A DNA stretch of 28,571 nucleotides, from positions 1 through 28,571 of the forward strand of contig JAFQLN010000014.1 of assembly GCA_017414585.1 (NCBI GenBank), in the 5' to 3' direction. Shown here in pieces: positions 8,701 to 16,197 of this stretch. This DNA comes from Clostridia bacterium (lineage in GTDB: Bacteria > Bacillota_A > Clostridia > Oscillospirales > CAG-272). The notes under the pieces were generated by a model, which was not told where the DNA came from, made no database searches, and saw nothing but the letters and a program-made list of their open reading frames with translations. Numbering within the stretch: the stretch's first letter is position 1; every line of letters begins with the position of its first letter. The translations under genes were made by a program, and so were the position numbers.

Positions 8701-9431
8701 TGTTCCGCTCCTGTCTTATCCATACGGACTGCCGTTTCCAGCGCGATTTCCATCATGGACGTAAAGGTGGTCTGGCGTTCCTCTGCCGTCGTTTCTTCCC
8801 CGGTGAGCAGGTGGTCAGAAATGGTGCAGATGGCAAGTGCGTTCTTCTTCGCGCGTGCGGCATTGATGTACAACCCCGCGCTTTCCATTTCGACAGCCAT
8901 CACGCCCATTTTCCGCCAGCCCTCGTTCGCTTCCGCCGCGTCTTCGTTGTAAAAGGTATCGGAAGAAAGCAGCGATCCGACATGCCAGCGGACGCCGCGT
9001 TCCTGTGCTGCCGAAACAGCCGCGGAAAGCAGTGCATACGATGCGGTCGGCGCATAGGTGCCGTGCAGACCGAACTGCGAGACATAGTTCGAGTTGGTGC
9101 ACGCACTCATGCCGAAAACGATATCGCGGACATGAATATGCTCCTGCATGGAGCCTGCCGAACCGATGCGGATGATATTGTCCACATCATAGGTGTGGTA
9201 AAGTTCGTAGGAATAAATCCCGATGGAGGGAATCCCCATGCCGCTCGCCATCACGGACACAGGGCAGCCTTTGTATGTGCCAGTATATCCCTGAATGCCG
9301 CGGACATTGTTGACAAGCCGGGCGTCTGTGAAGAAGTTTTCCGCAACGAATTTCGCGCGGAGCGGGTCGCCGGGCATCAGAACAGTTTTGGCAAAATCGC
9401 CTCGTGCGGCTGTATTATGCGGTGTAGACAT
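8697..9431 (-). CDS. deoD: Purine-nucleoside phosphorylase, DeoD type
   Basis: A 244-residue hexameric-type purine nucleoside phosphorylase, which cleaves purine (deoxy)ribonucleosides with phosphate to the free base and (deoxy)ribose 1-phosphate in the cytoplasm. Seen motifs are MPGDPLRAK near the N-terminus, SGMGIPSIGIY, RIGSAGSM, AVEMESAGLY and the C-terminal TISDHLLTGEETTAEER, which contains the catalytic Asp. The full family length is present. The ATG at 9431 has AGGAAG upstream; the longer in-frame start at 9458 would place extra residues before the conserved STPHN. deoC lies 53 bp upstream on the same strand and the Card1-like gene overlaps the 3' end by 4 bp, which suggests one operon. 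Confidence 0.95.
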   Translation of the reverse strand: MSTPHNTAARGDFAKTVLMPGDPLRAKFVAENFFTDARLVNNVRGIQGYTGTYKGCPVSVMASGMGIPSIGIYSYELYHTYDVDNIIRIGSAGSMQEHIHVRDIVFGMSACTNSNYVSQFGLHGTYAPTASYALLSAAVSAAQERGVRWHVGSLLSSDTFYNEDAAEANEGWRKMGVMAVEMESAGLYINAARAKKNALAICTISDHLLTGEETTAEERQTTFTSMMEIALETAVRMDKTGAEQ

Positions 9432-9484
9432 TCTGTATCTTCCTTTCTGTATCTGCATCTCTGTGCTGCTGTGCCTTTATTCTC

Positions 9485-10186
9485 TCAATATCTGCCATTC
9501 GTTTCAGCTCCCCGGACAAAGGAAACGATCCGGCTTGTTCCCAGTCTGTCCGCGCCGAGCTGAAGGAATTTTTCCGCGTCTTCGAGGGAGGATATGCCGC
9601 CGGCTGCCTTGATTTTCAGTCCGTTCTTTACATGGGCGGCGAACAGGGCGATATCGTCAAATGTCGCGCCGCCTTTTGAAAATCCCGTCGATGTCTTGAT
9701 ATAATCCGCACCGGATTCGGAGACCACGCCGCACATCCGGATTTTTTCTTCCTCCGTCAGCAGACAGGTTTCGACGATCACCTTGAGAATGATATGATCC
9801 CGTTCCCTGCCGCATTCCCTGGCAGAGGCATCTATGGCATCACGGACACGGTTGATTTCATCGAGAAGTCTGTCGTCCTGCCGGTTTCTGACCCAGCCGA
9901 GATTGATCACCATATCAATCTCATCCGCACCGTCCCGAACCGCTTCCGCCGCTTCCACGCATTTCACAGCGGTCGTGCTGTATCCGTTCGGGAAGCCGAT
10001 AACCGTGCAGATTTTTACCATGCCTTCCACGTAATCCGCCGCTTTATGCACATAGGAGGGCGGAATGCACGCCGATGCACAGCGATAGAACACCGCTTCC
10101 TCCAGAACTCTGCGGATATCTTCCCATGACGCATCCACGGCGAGAAGCGTATGATCCGCGTGCGCGAGAATTTCTTTTGTATCCAT
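9485..10186 (-). CDS. deoC: Deoxyribose-phosphate aldolase
   Basis: A 233-residue class I aldolase that splits 2-deoxyribose 5-phosphate into glyceraldehyde 3-phosphate and acetaldehyde. Family motifs include ADHTLL near the N-terminus, [17 protein letters not shown] (active-site Lys) and [10 protein letters not shown] (the Schiff-base Lys). Length fits the family. The ATG at 10186 has AAGGGG upstream; a longer in-frame start at 10225 would overlap the predicted leader and lacks conserved sequence. It is the first gene of the deoC-deoD-Card1-like operon. No phosphopentomutase (deoB) or CytR/DeoR-type regulator is present in the window to complete the pathway. Confidence 0.95.
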   Translation of the reverse strand: MDTKEILAHADHTLLAVDASWEDIRRVLEEAVFYRCASACIPPSYVHKAADYVEGMVKICTVIGFPNGYSTTAVKCVEAAEAVRDGADEIDMVINLGWVRNRQDDRLLDEINRVRDAIDASARECGRERDHIILKVIVETCLLTEEEKIRMCGVVSESGADYIKTSTGFSKGGATFDDIALFAAHVKNGLKIKAAGGISSLEDAEKFLQLGADRLGTSRIVSFVRGAETNGRY

Positions 10187-10247
10187 TCGTTCAGTCCCCT
10201 TCCCGTTCTGCTTCTTCAAGCACACTTTTTTACCATTCTATATAGAT

Positions 10248-10276
10248 ATTATACACCGCTGCGCCGGACAGATCAA
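10248..10276 (-). promoter_or_regulatory. Sigma-A promoter of the deoC-deoD-Card1-like operon
   Basis: Minus strand: TTGATC (10271-10276), 17-bp spacer, TATAAT (10248-10253). The predicted start is near 10241, with a leader of about 55 nt to deoC. It lies just past the stop of the alpha/beta hydrolase gene. Confidence 0.65.
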
Positions 10277-10293
10277 GCCTTTTCAAAAAGTCC

Positions 10294-11367
10294 TCACGCC
10301 TCCGGTGTAAAGACATTGCGGTATTCACTGCGGATCGCTTCCAGACGTTCGTTTTCTCTCTCCAGATGCGCTTCGCAGAAAGCAATCACATCCGCCATCG
10401 GATTTTCGCGTCCCGTATCGCGGAAAATCTCATGGCGCATCCCGCGGTACATCTTCGCTTCCGCAGGCACCGCAGATCGGGAAAAGCCGATGTCTTCAAA
10501 GAAGCGCAGTGCGTCGAGCACCCCTTTGTCTCCGCCGGAAACGGGATCGTTTTCTCCCGCCATCATGAGAAGCGGCAGTCCGGAGCGCGGCACTTCCCAG
10601 CTTGACGGACGGTAGACATCGCGCTGCAGACGCTTGAAATTCTCGTACGCACCGATGGATTTTCTGTACCCCGTGTATTTGTCCAGCGAAACGGACAGGC
10701 GGTTTTCACAGTCGTCCGAAAGCCAGAGGTACTTTCCGTCCGTTCCCGGCTCTGCGGCAAACGGCTTATTGTACCGTTTCTGCACGGCGCGTTCGAGAAA
10801 TGCCGGTTTTCTGTCCGCGCCGCAGACAAACGAAAGACAGCGGAGACCAAACAGGGCAAAGGATGCTGTGCGTCTGCGTTTCGGCAGTCCGGCAAGGATA
10901 AGTCCCGCGATTGTATCGGTGCGTCGTGCGGCATAAATGGAGGCGGCAAGTGCACCGAAGGAGAACCCGAGCAGATACCGCGGCACCTCCGGCGTTTTCA
11001 GTCCATCGGGCAGCCTGCCTTCCAGTAGTTGGCCATCTTTAGGATTTTCGTCCAGGGAAGCATACACCGCGTCGATGTCTCCGGTCAGAATTTCGTCATG
11101 ATAGCCGAAGTCACTGCCGCATCCGAGTTCGTCCTCCGACCGCACTGTATTGCCGTATCCGCGCAGGTCATGGATCAGTACCGCTCCGCCCGCTTCGGCA
11201 GCCGCTTCCATCAGCTCCGTCCAGCGTTCCTTTCTGTCCGTAAAGCCGTGGAGAATCTGCAGAACGAAGCGCGGCTCCGTCTCCGGCAGGACAGCCAGAA
11301 CGGACAGCGCAACCGGCTGGCTGGTCTGTGCGTCGTACCGCTTAACAAAATATTCTTTTCTGATCAT
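10294..11367 (-). CDS. Alpha/beta hydrolase (lysophospholipase/serine aminopeptidase S33-like)
   Basis: A 357-residue cytoplasmic alpha/beta hydrolase. The oxyanion region ILHGFTDRKERW (residues 38-49) and the nucleophile elbow LGFSFGAL (Ser136) are clear, and the C-terminal AGENDPVS and GMRHEIF supply the expected Asp and His. This matches the monoacylglycerol lipase/lysophospholipase type (Hydrolase_4). It is somewhat longer than the usual 270-320 residues, with extra sequence around residues 180-240 that probably forms the lid. The substrate is unknown. The ATG at 11367 has AAAGGATAAC upstream. The FAD oxidoreductase gene ends 95 bp upstream on the same strand, so the two may be co-transcribed through a small tandem repeat. 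Confidence 0.85.
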   Translation of the reverse strand: MIRKEYFVKRYDAQTSQPVALSVLAVLPETEPRFVLQILHGFTDRKERWTELMEAAAEAGGAVLIHDLRGYGNTVRSEDELGCGSDFGYHDEILTGDIDAVYASLDENPKDGQLLEGRLPDGLKTPEVPRYLLGFSFGALAASIYAARRTDTIAGLILAGLPKRRRTASFALFGLRCLSFVCGADRKPAFLERAVQKRYNKPFAAEPGTDGKYLWLSDDCENRLSVSLDKYTGYRKSIGAYENFKRLQRDVYRPSSWEVPRSGLPLLMMAGENDPVSGGDKGVLDALRFFEDIGFSRSAVPAEAKMYRGMRHEIFRDTGRENPMADVIAFCEAHLERENERLEAIRSEYRNVFTPEA

Positions 11368-11412
11368 GATTGTTATCCTTTATTTTTTCCAAAAACTGTT
11401 CCGTCCTGTTTT

Positions 11413-11468
11413 CAGTCCGGTCACGGACTAACCGGTTACGGACTATCCGGTCACGGATCCGATCACGG
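11413..11468. repeat. Short tandem repeat, 15-bp unit, about 3.8 copies
   Basis: The plus strand reads four imperfect copies of a unit close to actatccggtcacgg: a 14-bp copy at 11413-11426, 15-bp copies at 11427-11441 and 11442-11456, and a 12-bp copy at 11457-11468. The stop codon of the FAD oxidoreductase (11463-11465) lies inside the last copy. The remaining copies fill much of the gap to the hydrolase gene. Confidence 0.85.
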
Positions 11469-13397
11469 ATGCGCTTCACTCTGATTATAGACGGTTTCAA
11501 ACCAGTTATGCACGTCCGGAATCGGGCGCACCGGCACAAAGGAGCAGGACGCCGCAATTCCGTTTTCGTCCATCCGGACAGAAGTGGTCAGAACCTGACT
11601 TCGGTGCTGTTCGTCCGTGCCTTTTGTCCCCACAATCCGGTAGGAACCGCGGGAAAGTCCGCCGTCGTCGATATATGCAGCAATGGCGGACAGCATGGCA
11701 TAACGGGTCACGAGGGTATCGTAACTGATCAATAGTTCCGTCAGTGCGGCATGACCGGCGGCACGGCAGGATGAAAACGTCCGCAGTTCTTGTGCCGTTT
11801 CTTCCAGCAGCAAGCCGATTTTCTCCCTGTCGCGCAGAAAAGCTGCACACAAATCGTGTTTTCTGCCGTTTTCCAGTCGTCTGCGGACAATCACGGAAGG
11901 GTCATCGCCGTTTTCGTCGAGCAGATCCGCCGCACACAGAGCTTTCCGGATCGCTTCCAGCAGTTCATCGCCGATTTGTTCCGGCGCAGGTACTTTCCGT
12001 GCGAGGATGGCTTCGGCGGCGCGTGCGGAGCTGACCTGCGTGGAATTAAGCGCAGAACCGCCGGGACGCTTGATGCCGAACACACCGGCGCACTCCCCGA
12101 CCGGATAGAAATTCTTCAGCGCGGGATTTTCGTAGTCAATTGTACAGGCGAGTCCGCCGTTGAGATGCTGTGCGCAGACAGCAATTTCCAGCATTTCTTT
12201 TTCAAGGTCAATGCCGTGATCAAGGTACAGCCGGTATGCGCGTTCGTTCATGGCCCGCAGACGTCTGATCGGCGTCTCCCCGAGCGCACCGCTTTTTTCA
12301 AGATAGGTATATGCCGTCTCTCCGATGCTCTGCGGCGACAGTCCTCTGCGTTCGATGACGGACGGTTCGCGGCGGAAATCGAGGTACACCCGTCTGCCTG
12401 CCGTGATTTCCCGGTACACGGCGATATCCACCTCGGAGGAACAGCTCTCAGCCGGACCTTCCCGGGTTTTATCGGGGTCAAAGGGCCATTCGTACCCTTT
12501 CAGAAACACAGCCCGCGCCAGTTCGTACTCCGTGAAGGCATCGCAGAGAAACTCCCGTTCCCTTCCGTCCGCATCCACGGAGACATACCGGGGGAGAACC
12601 TGCTGGTACGATCCGGACAGATTCCACCGGAATGCGGTCGATGCGATGCCGTACTGGGATTCGGTGAGGTTTTCCGCCGACGCACCTGCAAGAAGGGGCG
12701 CACCGAGGGAACAGTTCTGGCTCTCGGGATAAACGGAACTGCAGTACACGGCAGACGGTCCGCCCGCTGCCCATACAACCGCTCCGGCGAGGATGACGGT
12801 TATGCCTGCGGGGTTGTCCTCAGTGACCCGGTCTGCTGCGATGCACGCAATCCCTGCAGCGCGTCCTTCTTCTGTCAGCACGGAGAAAGCGCGATAACCG
12901 TCGAGAATGGGCAGATGCGCATTGCGGCAGGCACGTTCCAGGGCCTCTGTCATATATCTGGAAGTAAGGGGACCGCAGGAAGTTGCGCGGCTGAAGGCAT
13001 CGTGGTCGGTGCGGTAGCCGGGATACTCCCCGTAGCGGTCATGCGGAAACGGCACGCCGAGCGATACGAGATGATAGAAGCCGCGCAGGGATCCGATCGC
13101 TTCCGTCAGGGCAAGGTCGCCGTGCATGGAACCGCCGGCAAAGAGATCCTTCGCCATGTTCCCGGCACAGTCTGGGGTGTGTATGGAGGTAGAGAGCTTA
13201 TAGTAGGTCTGTTTATCCGAACCGGTATTGCGGGATGTCCCCATATTTACGCCTTCCGTGATCAGACACACATCCGCATCCGCACCGCAGAGGGACAGTG
13301 CCGCATTGAAAGCCGCCGCACCGCTTCCGACCACGACCGCACTGCACCGGATCAGAGGGAATGTCGTTTTTCCGAGGGTAAGCATTTCCGTGAGCAT
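11463..13397 (-). CDS. FAD-dependent oxidoreductase (fumarate reductase/succinate dehydrogenase flavoprotein-like)
   Basis: A 644-residue flavoprotein. The N-terminal dinucleotide-binding motif VVVGSGAAAFNAAL (about residues 21-34) and the C-terminal FAD-contact region FYPVGECAGVFGIKRPGGSALNS (split here: FYPVGECAG, then GSALNS) are typical of the FAD_binding_2 family with fumarate reductase, aspartate oxidase and related enzymes. No signal peptide, heme motif or FMN-attachment motif is visible, so it is a soluble form. No iron-sulfur partner gene is adjacent, which argues against a classical fumarate reductase complex. The substrate cannot be named. Two in-frame ATGs lie at the start (13397 and 13385); the first has ACAGGAAAA just upstream. 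It has its own promoter and precedes the hydrolase gene. Confidence 0.8.
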   Translation of the reverse strand: MLTEMLTLGKTTFPLIRCSAVVVGSGAAAFNAALSLCGADADVCLITEGVNMGTSRNTGSDKQTYYKLSTSIHTPDCAGNMAKDLFAGGSMHGDLALTEAIGSLRGFYHLVSLGVPFPHDRYGEYPGYRTDHDAFSRATSCGPLTSRYMTEALERACRNAHLPILDGYRAFSVLTEEGRAAGIACIAADRVTEDNPAGITVILAGAVVWAAGGPSAVYCSSVYPESQNCSLGAPLLAGASAENLTESQYGIASTAFRWNLSGSYQQVLPRYVSVDADGREREFLCDAFTEYELARAVFLKGYEWPFDPDKTREGPAESCSSEVDIAVYREITAGRRVYLDFRREPSVIERRGLSPQSIGETAYTYLEKSGALGETPIRRLRAMNERAYRLYLDHGIDLEKEMLEIAVCAQHLNGGLACTIDYENPALKNFYPVGECAGVFGIKRPGGSALNSTQVSSARAAEAILARKVPAPEQIGDELLEAIRKALCAADLLDENGDDPSVIVRRRLENGRKHDLCAAFLRDREKIGLLLEETAQELRTFSSCRAAGHAALTELLISYDTLVTRYAMLSAIAAYIDDGGLSRGSYRIVGTKGTDEQHRSQVLTTSVRMDENGIAASCSFVPVRPIPDVHNWFETVYNQSEAHP

Positions 13398-13435
13398 GAA
13401 TTTTCCTGTTCTTTCCTTTGATTTTCTTTTTCTTC

Positions 13436-13464
13436 ATAATAGCACAAAACGGCAAAAAATGCAA
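13436..13464 (-). promoter_or_regulatory. Sigma-A promoter of the FAD oxidoreductase
   Basis: Minus strand: TTGCAT (13459-13464), 17-bp spacer, TATTAT (13436-13441). It is divergent from the stronger promoter at 13516-13544. Confidence 0.55.
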
Positions 13465-13515
13465 GCGGAAGTGACGGGATGGGACAAGAACTTCCCCAAA
13501 TTGCGAAGGAAGATA

Positions 13516-13544
13516 TTGACATTGGTTCTTCTCTGCTGTATAAT
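13516..13544 (+). promoter_or_regulatory. Consensus sigma-A promoter of the secreted Cys-rich protein
   Basis: TTGACA (13516-13521) and TATAAT (13539-13544) match the consensus in every base with a 17-bp spacer. The leader is about 35 nt, with GGAGG before the ATG at 13585. Strong constitutive expression would be expected. Confidence 0.85.
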
Positions 13545-13584
13545 AATTGTATATCGAAACGAATTCATCCAATCGGAGGTTTTT

Positions 13585-14892
13585 ATGAAGCATTTCAAGA
13601 AAATTTCTCTGCTTCTTGCGGCACTGACACTCTCGTCCTCGATCGCAACAGCAGCAAGCGCGGGCGGCATTTTCCTTCCCCGTCCCGACGACACACAGGT
13701 TACCTGTCCTACCTGCGGCACCGTCTTCTGCGCAGATGTCTGTGATGATGAAGAAGACTGCAAAACGCCTGTTTTCTCCCGTCCGTCTGCTCCTTCTCCG
13801 GTATGTCCGATTTTTGTTCCGAACTCCGAACTGGCTACTCCCGGAGCTGAAGGAACTGTATACAAGAAAATCTGCACACCTGTCGTGAAGCCGGTCTGCA
13901 AACCTGTTGTCACTCCCAGTGTCTGCCTCCCCGGTGTAAAGCCTTCCCCCTCCCCGTTCGACAAATACTGGATTATCGGCGGCGGCAAGTACTACACAGT
14001 CGCTAACGCAAAGAAGGAACTGGAAGCATATTTTGAAAAGAATTCCTGCGATGTTTATTTCCAGGCAGGTGACGAACGTTCCATCTGCAGCGGCGCGTAT
14101 TTCTACTCCACCAATCCCGAGGTTGTTTCTTACAACCACAGAACCGGCATGCTGGAAGCACACAAACTCGGTTATGCGGAAGTTTATGTATACACCACCG
14201 GCGGTGTTCCCTTCTACCGTCTTGATGTATCGGTTGTTAAAACCTCTGTCTCTCCCACACTCACCGTTTCCGTTGACAACTGGAATCCCGCTGTCGGCGA
14301 CACGGTAGAGATCAGCATTACTGCTTCCAACGGTAAGGTATACGATGATATCGCACTCGACTTCTGGACCGGCCACGGCAATGCAACCTTCATCGGCAAG
14401 AGAGAACTTCTCGCGCAGAAAAACGGTGCGGTTATTCTTCACGCATACAGCATGTCCGATCCTTCTATCAACGGCAAAGCACTCCTTTACGTGGGCGGCT
14501 ATACCTGCGCTGTAACCGACGGATACTGGAAGCCGTGCGACGGCGGTATTTACGTTGACAGATGGGACTGGGATATCTGCGATTCCCTCTGCTCTGTCAA
14601 GGGCTGGATCAAGAGCACCGAAGGCATTCTGATCCCCGTTCTGAAGTTTGAAACCGTACAGGTCAACGACAACGGTACGCTGACCGATGCGACCATTCTC
14701 ACCCATGACTCCGTAACGCTTCTGGAATATCTGCAGGGCGTATACGCCGACAAAGGAACACTGATTGATCTGATCAACAAGTACAACTTCCTCAAGTACG
14801 GCTTCGGCTGTGATTATGACAAGATCACCTGGTGTGACATCGACTACAGAAATCTGATTCTCTCCCAGCTGATCGGCGGCTGCCTGAAATAA
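13585..14892 (+). CDS. Secreted Cys-rich protein with bacterial Ig-like region
   Basis: A 435-residue exported protein I do not recognise. It has a classical signal peptide (about 1-26, ending near ASAGG). Then comes a Cys- and Pro-rich stretch with CPTCGTVFC, which looks like a zinc-ribbon or disulfide knuckle, and further Cys spaced through about residue 115. Around residues 150-215 (YFYSTNPEVVSYNHRTGMLE and following) the pattern resembles a BIG2-type Ig-like domain. A second beta-rich module follows to about residue 310. More Cys appear near the C-terminus (CDYDKITWCD, GGCLK). No membrane anchor or sorting signal is visible, so it is probably released. The start is fixed by GGAGG eight bases before the ATG and a consensus promoter. 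Neighbours give no clue to function. Confidence 0.75.
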   Translation: MKHFKKISLLLAALTLSSSIATAASAGGIFLPRPDDTQVTCPTCGTVFCADVCDDEEDCKTPVFSRPSAPSPVCPIFVPNSELATPGAEGTVYKKICTPVVKPVCKPVVTPSVCLPGVKPSPSPFDKYWIIGGGKYYTVANAKKELEAYFEKNSCDVYFQAGDERSICSGAYFYSTNPEVVSYNHRTGMLEAHKLGYAEVYVYTTGGVPFYRLDVSVVKTSVSPTLTVSVDNWNPAVGDTVEISITASNGKVYDDIALDFWTGHGNATFIGKRELLAQKNGAVILHAYSMSDPSINGKALLYVGGYTCAVTDGYWKPCDGGIYVDRWDWDICDSLCSVKGWIKSTEGILIPVLKFETVQVNDNGTLTDATILTHDSVTLLEYLQGVYADKGTLIDLINKYNFLKYGFGCDYDKITWCDIDYRNLILSQLIGGCLK

Positions 14893-14915
14893 GATTTCAT
14901 AAAAAGCAAAACAAA

Positions 14916-14953
14916 ATCCCCGTATCACGGCGAAATCGTCATGGTACGGGGAT
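14916..14953. terminator. Bidirectional terminator between the Cys-rich protein and coaD
   Basis: ATCCCCGTA (14916-14924) pairs with TACGGGGAT (14945-14953), a perfect 9-bp stem. On the minus strand TTTTGTTTT follows, a good tail for coaD transcripts; on the plus strand CTTTCT follows. The two genes converge here. Confidence 0.75.
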
Positions 14954-14975
14954 CTTTCTGTCTGTTCAGGTTTGT

Positions 14976-15473
14976 TCAGGGGTGGTTCCTTCTGTACATT
15001 TCCGTCATGGCTTCGCGGCAGCTTTCCGGAACGGCATCGCCGAGATCGCAGCCGTATTTGAGCAGATCGCGGACATATGTGGAACTGATGGCGGAAAGGC
15101 ACGGGTCGGTGGGCAGGATCACCGTTTCGAGAACGGGATCAAACCGCTTCATGATCAGGGAAAGGTTCAGTTCATAGTCAAAGTCACTCGCGTTTCTGGC
15201 ACCGCGGACGATGAACTCTGCACCGAGCATTTTCGCGGCGTCAGAGGTCAGTCCGCCGTACAGCATAGCGGAGACGTTTGAAAGCCCCAGTTCTTCGACA
15301 GCGGCATTGACCAATGTCAGCCGATCTGCGGGAACGAATGCGCCGCCCGCTTTTTCCGTGTTGGCAAGAATGACAACGGTGACATGATCGAACATCCGCG
15401 CCGCACGGCTGATGAGATCCGCGTGTCCGCTTGTGATGGGATCAAAGCTGCCTGTAATGATCGCGTTTCTCAT
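14976..15473 (-). CDS. coaD: Phosphopantetheine adenylyltransferase
   Basis: A 165-residue enzyme of coenzyme A synthesis that transfers AMP from ATP to 4'-phosphopantetheine to give dephospho-CoA. The nucleotidyltransferase signature TGSFDPITSGH is at residues 7-17 (His17 in the HxGH-like motif), FIVRGARNASDFDYE is in the middle and the ISSTYVR motif is toward the C-terminus. Length is typical. The start ATG at 15473 is 2 bp after the rsmD stop, so the pair is tightly coupled, as is common in Firmicutes. Confidence 0.96.
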   Translation of the reverse strand: MRNAIITGSFDPITSGHADLISRAARMFDHVTVVILANTEKAGGAFVPADRLTLVNAAVEELGLSNVSAMLYGGLTSDAAKMLGAEFIVRGARNASDFDYELNLSLIMKRFDPVLETVILPTDPCLSAISSTYVRDLLKYGCDLGDAVPESCREAMTEMYRRNHP

Positions 15474-15475
15474 GG

Positions 15476-16123
15476 TCAGATGCTTTCTTCGGCAGAACTG
15501 CCCGCTTTCGGCTGCAGAACGGTGATTCTGGTCCGTCCGTACAGATTGGACTTCACAAGTTCATACTGCGCCGCAAGAGCATCGTCGTCTCCGAAGACAT
15601 CCTTTCTGACATATTCTTCATTGATGGAGGGGTCTTTTCTGGCGCGGGATGCTTTCACGGGAATATCGCAGTCCGTTTCGCAGATGATATACGCACCGGC
15701 AGCACACAGTTCCGCTTTTGCGATACCTGCCAGCGCCTTCGGGAGGTAATCGGTGTCATACGGCGGATCGAGGAAAATGAGATCGTATTTCTCCCGTCCG
15801 GCAGCACCGCGGATGAAGGAAGTATAGTCCGTTGCGGAAATTCTGCACTTTTCAAAAAGGTGCGTCCGCTTGGCGTTGTCAATGATGATATCCACAGCTT
15901 CTCTGGACTGGTCGATCATGGTTGCCCTTGCTGCTTCTCTGGACAGCGCTTCCAGTGCCATCTGACCGCTTCCCGCAAACAGATCGAGCACGGCGCGTCC
16001 TTCGATATCAAACTGCAGCATGGAGAACACCGCTTCCTTCACACGGTCGGAGGTGGGACGTGTATTCTCCCCTTCGAGGGTATTGAGCTTTGTACCTCTG
16101 GCGGTACCGGTAATAATTCTCAT
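15476..16123 (-). CDS. rsmD: 16S rRNA (guanine(966)-N(2))-methyltransferase
   Basis: A 215-residue SAM-dependent methyltransferase that modifies G966 (E. coli numbering) of 16S rRNA. Motifs seen are RIITGTARG at the start, RPTSDRVKEAVFSML, the SAM-binding DLFAGSG and the catalytic LDPPY. Full family length with about 20 extra C-terminal residues. The ATG at 16123 has AAAGGAG upstream. It precedes coaD by 2 bp, and uvrC ends 74 bp upstream on the same strand. Confidence 0.95.
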   Translation of the reverse strand: MRIITGTARGTKLNTLEGENTRPTSDRVKEAVFSMLQFDIEGRAVLDLFAGSGQMALEALSREAARATMIDQSREAVDIIIDNAKRTHLFEKCRISATDYTSFIRGAAGREKYDLIFLDPPYDTDYLPKALAGIAKAELCAAGAYIICETDCDIPVKASRARKDPSINEEYVRKDVFGDDDALAAQYELVKSNLYGRTRITVLQPKAGSSAEESI

Positions 16124-16197
16124 ATGGAATACTCCTTTCGTTTCTGTCGGACAGTCTCAGTCCGCGTACGTATATGCTTCCCCGCGTGCAAAATATT

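Noticed and set aside
7438..10186. CRISPR array near the Card1-like gene
   Set aside because: No set of direct repeats with regular unique spacers is present on either strand, and no cas gene is recognisable.
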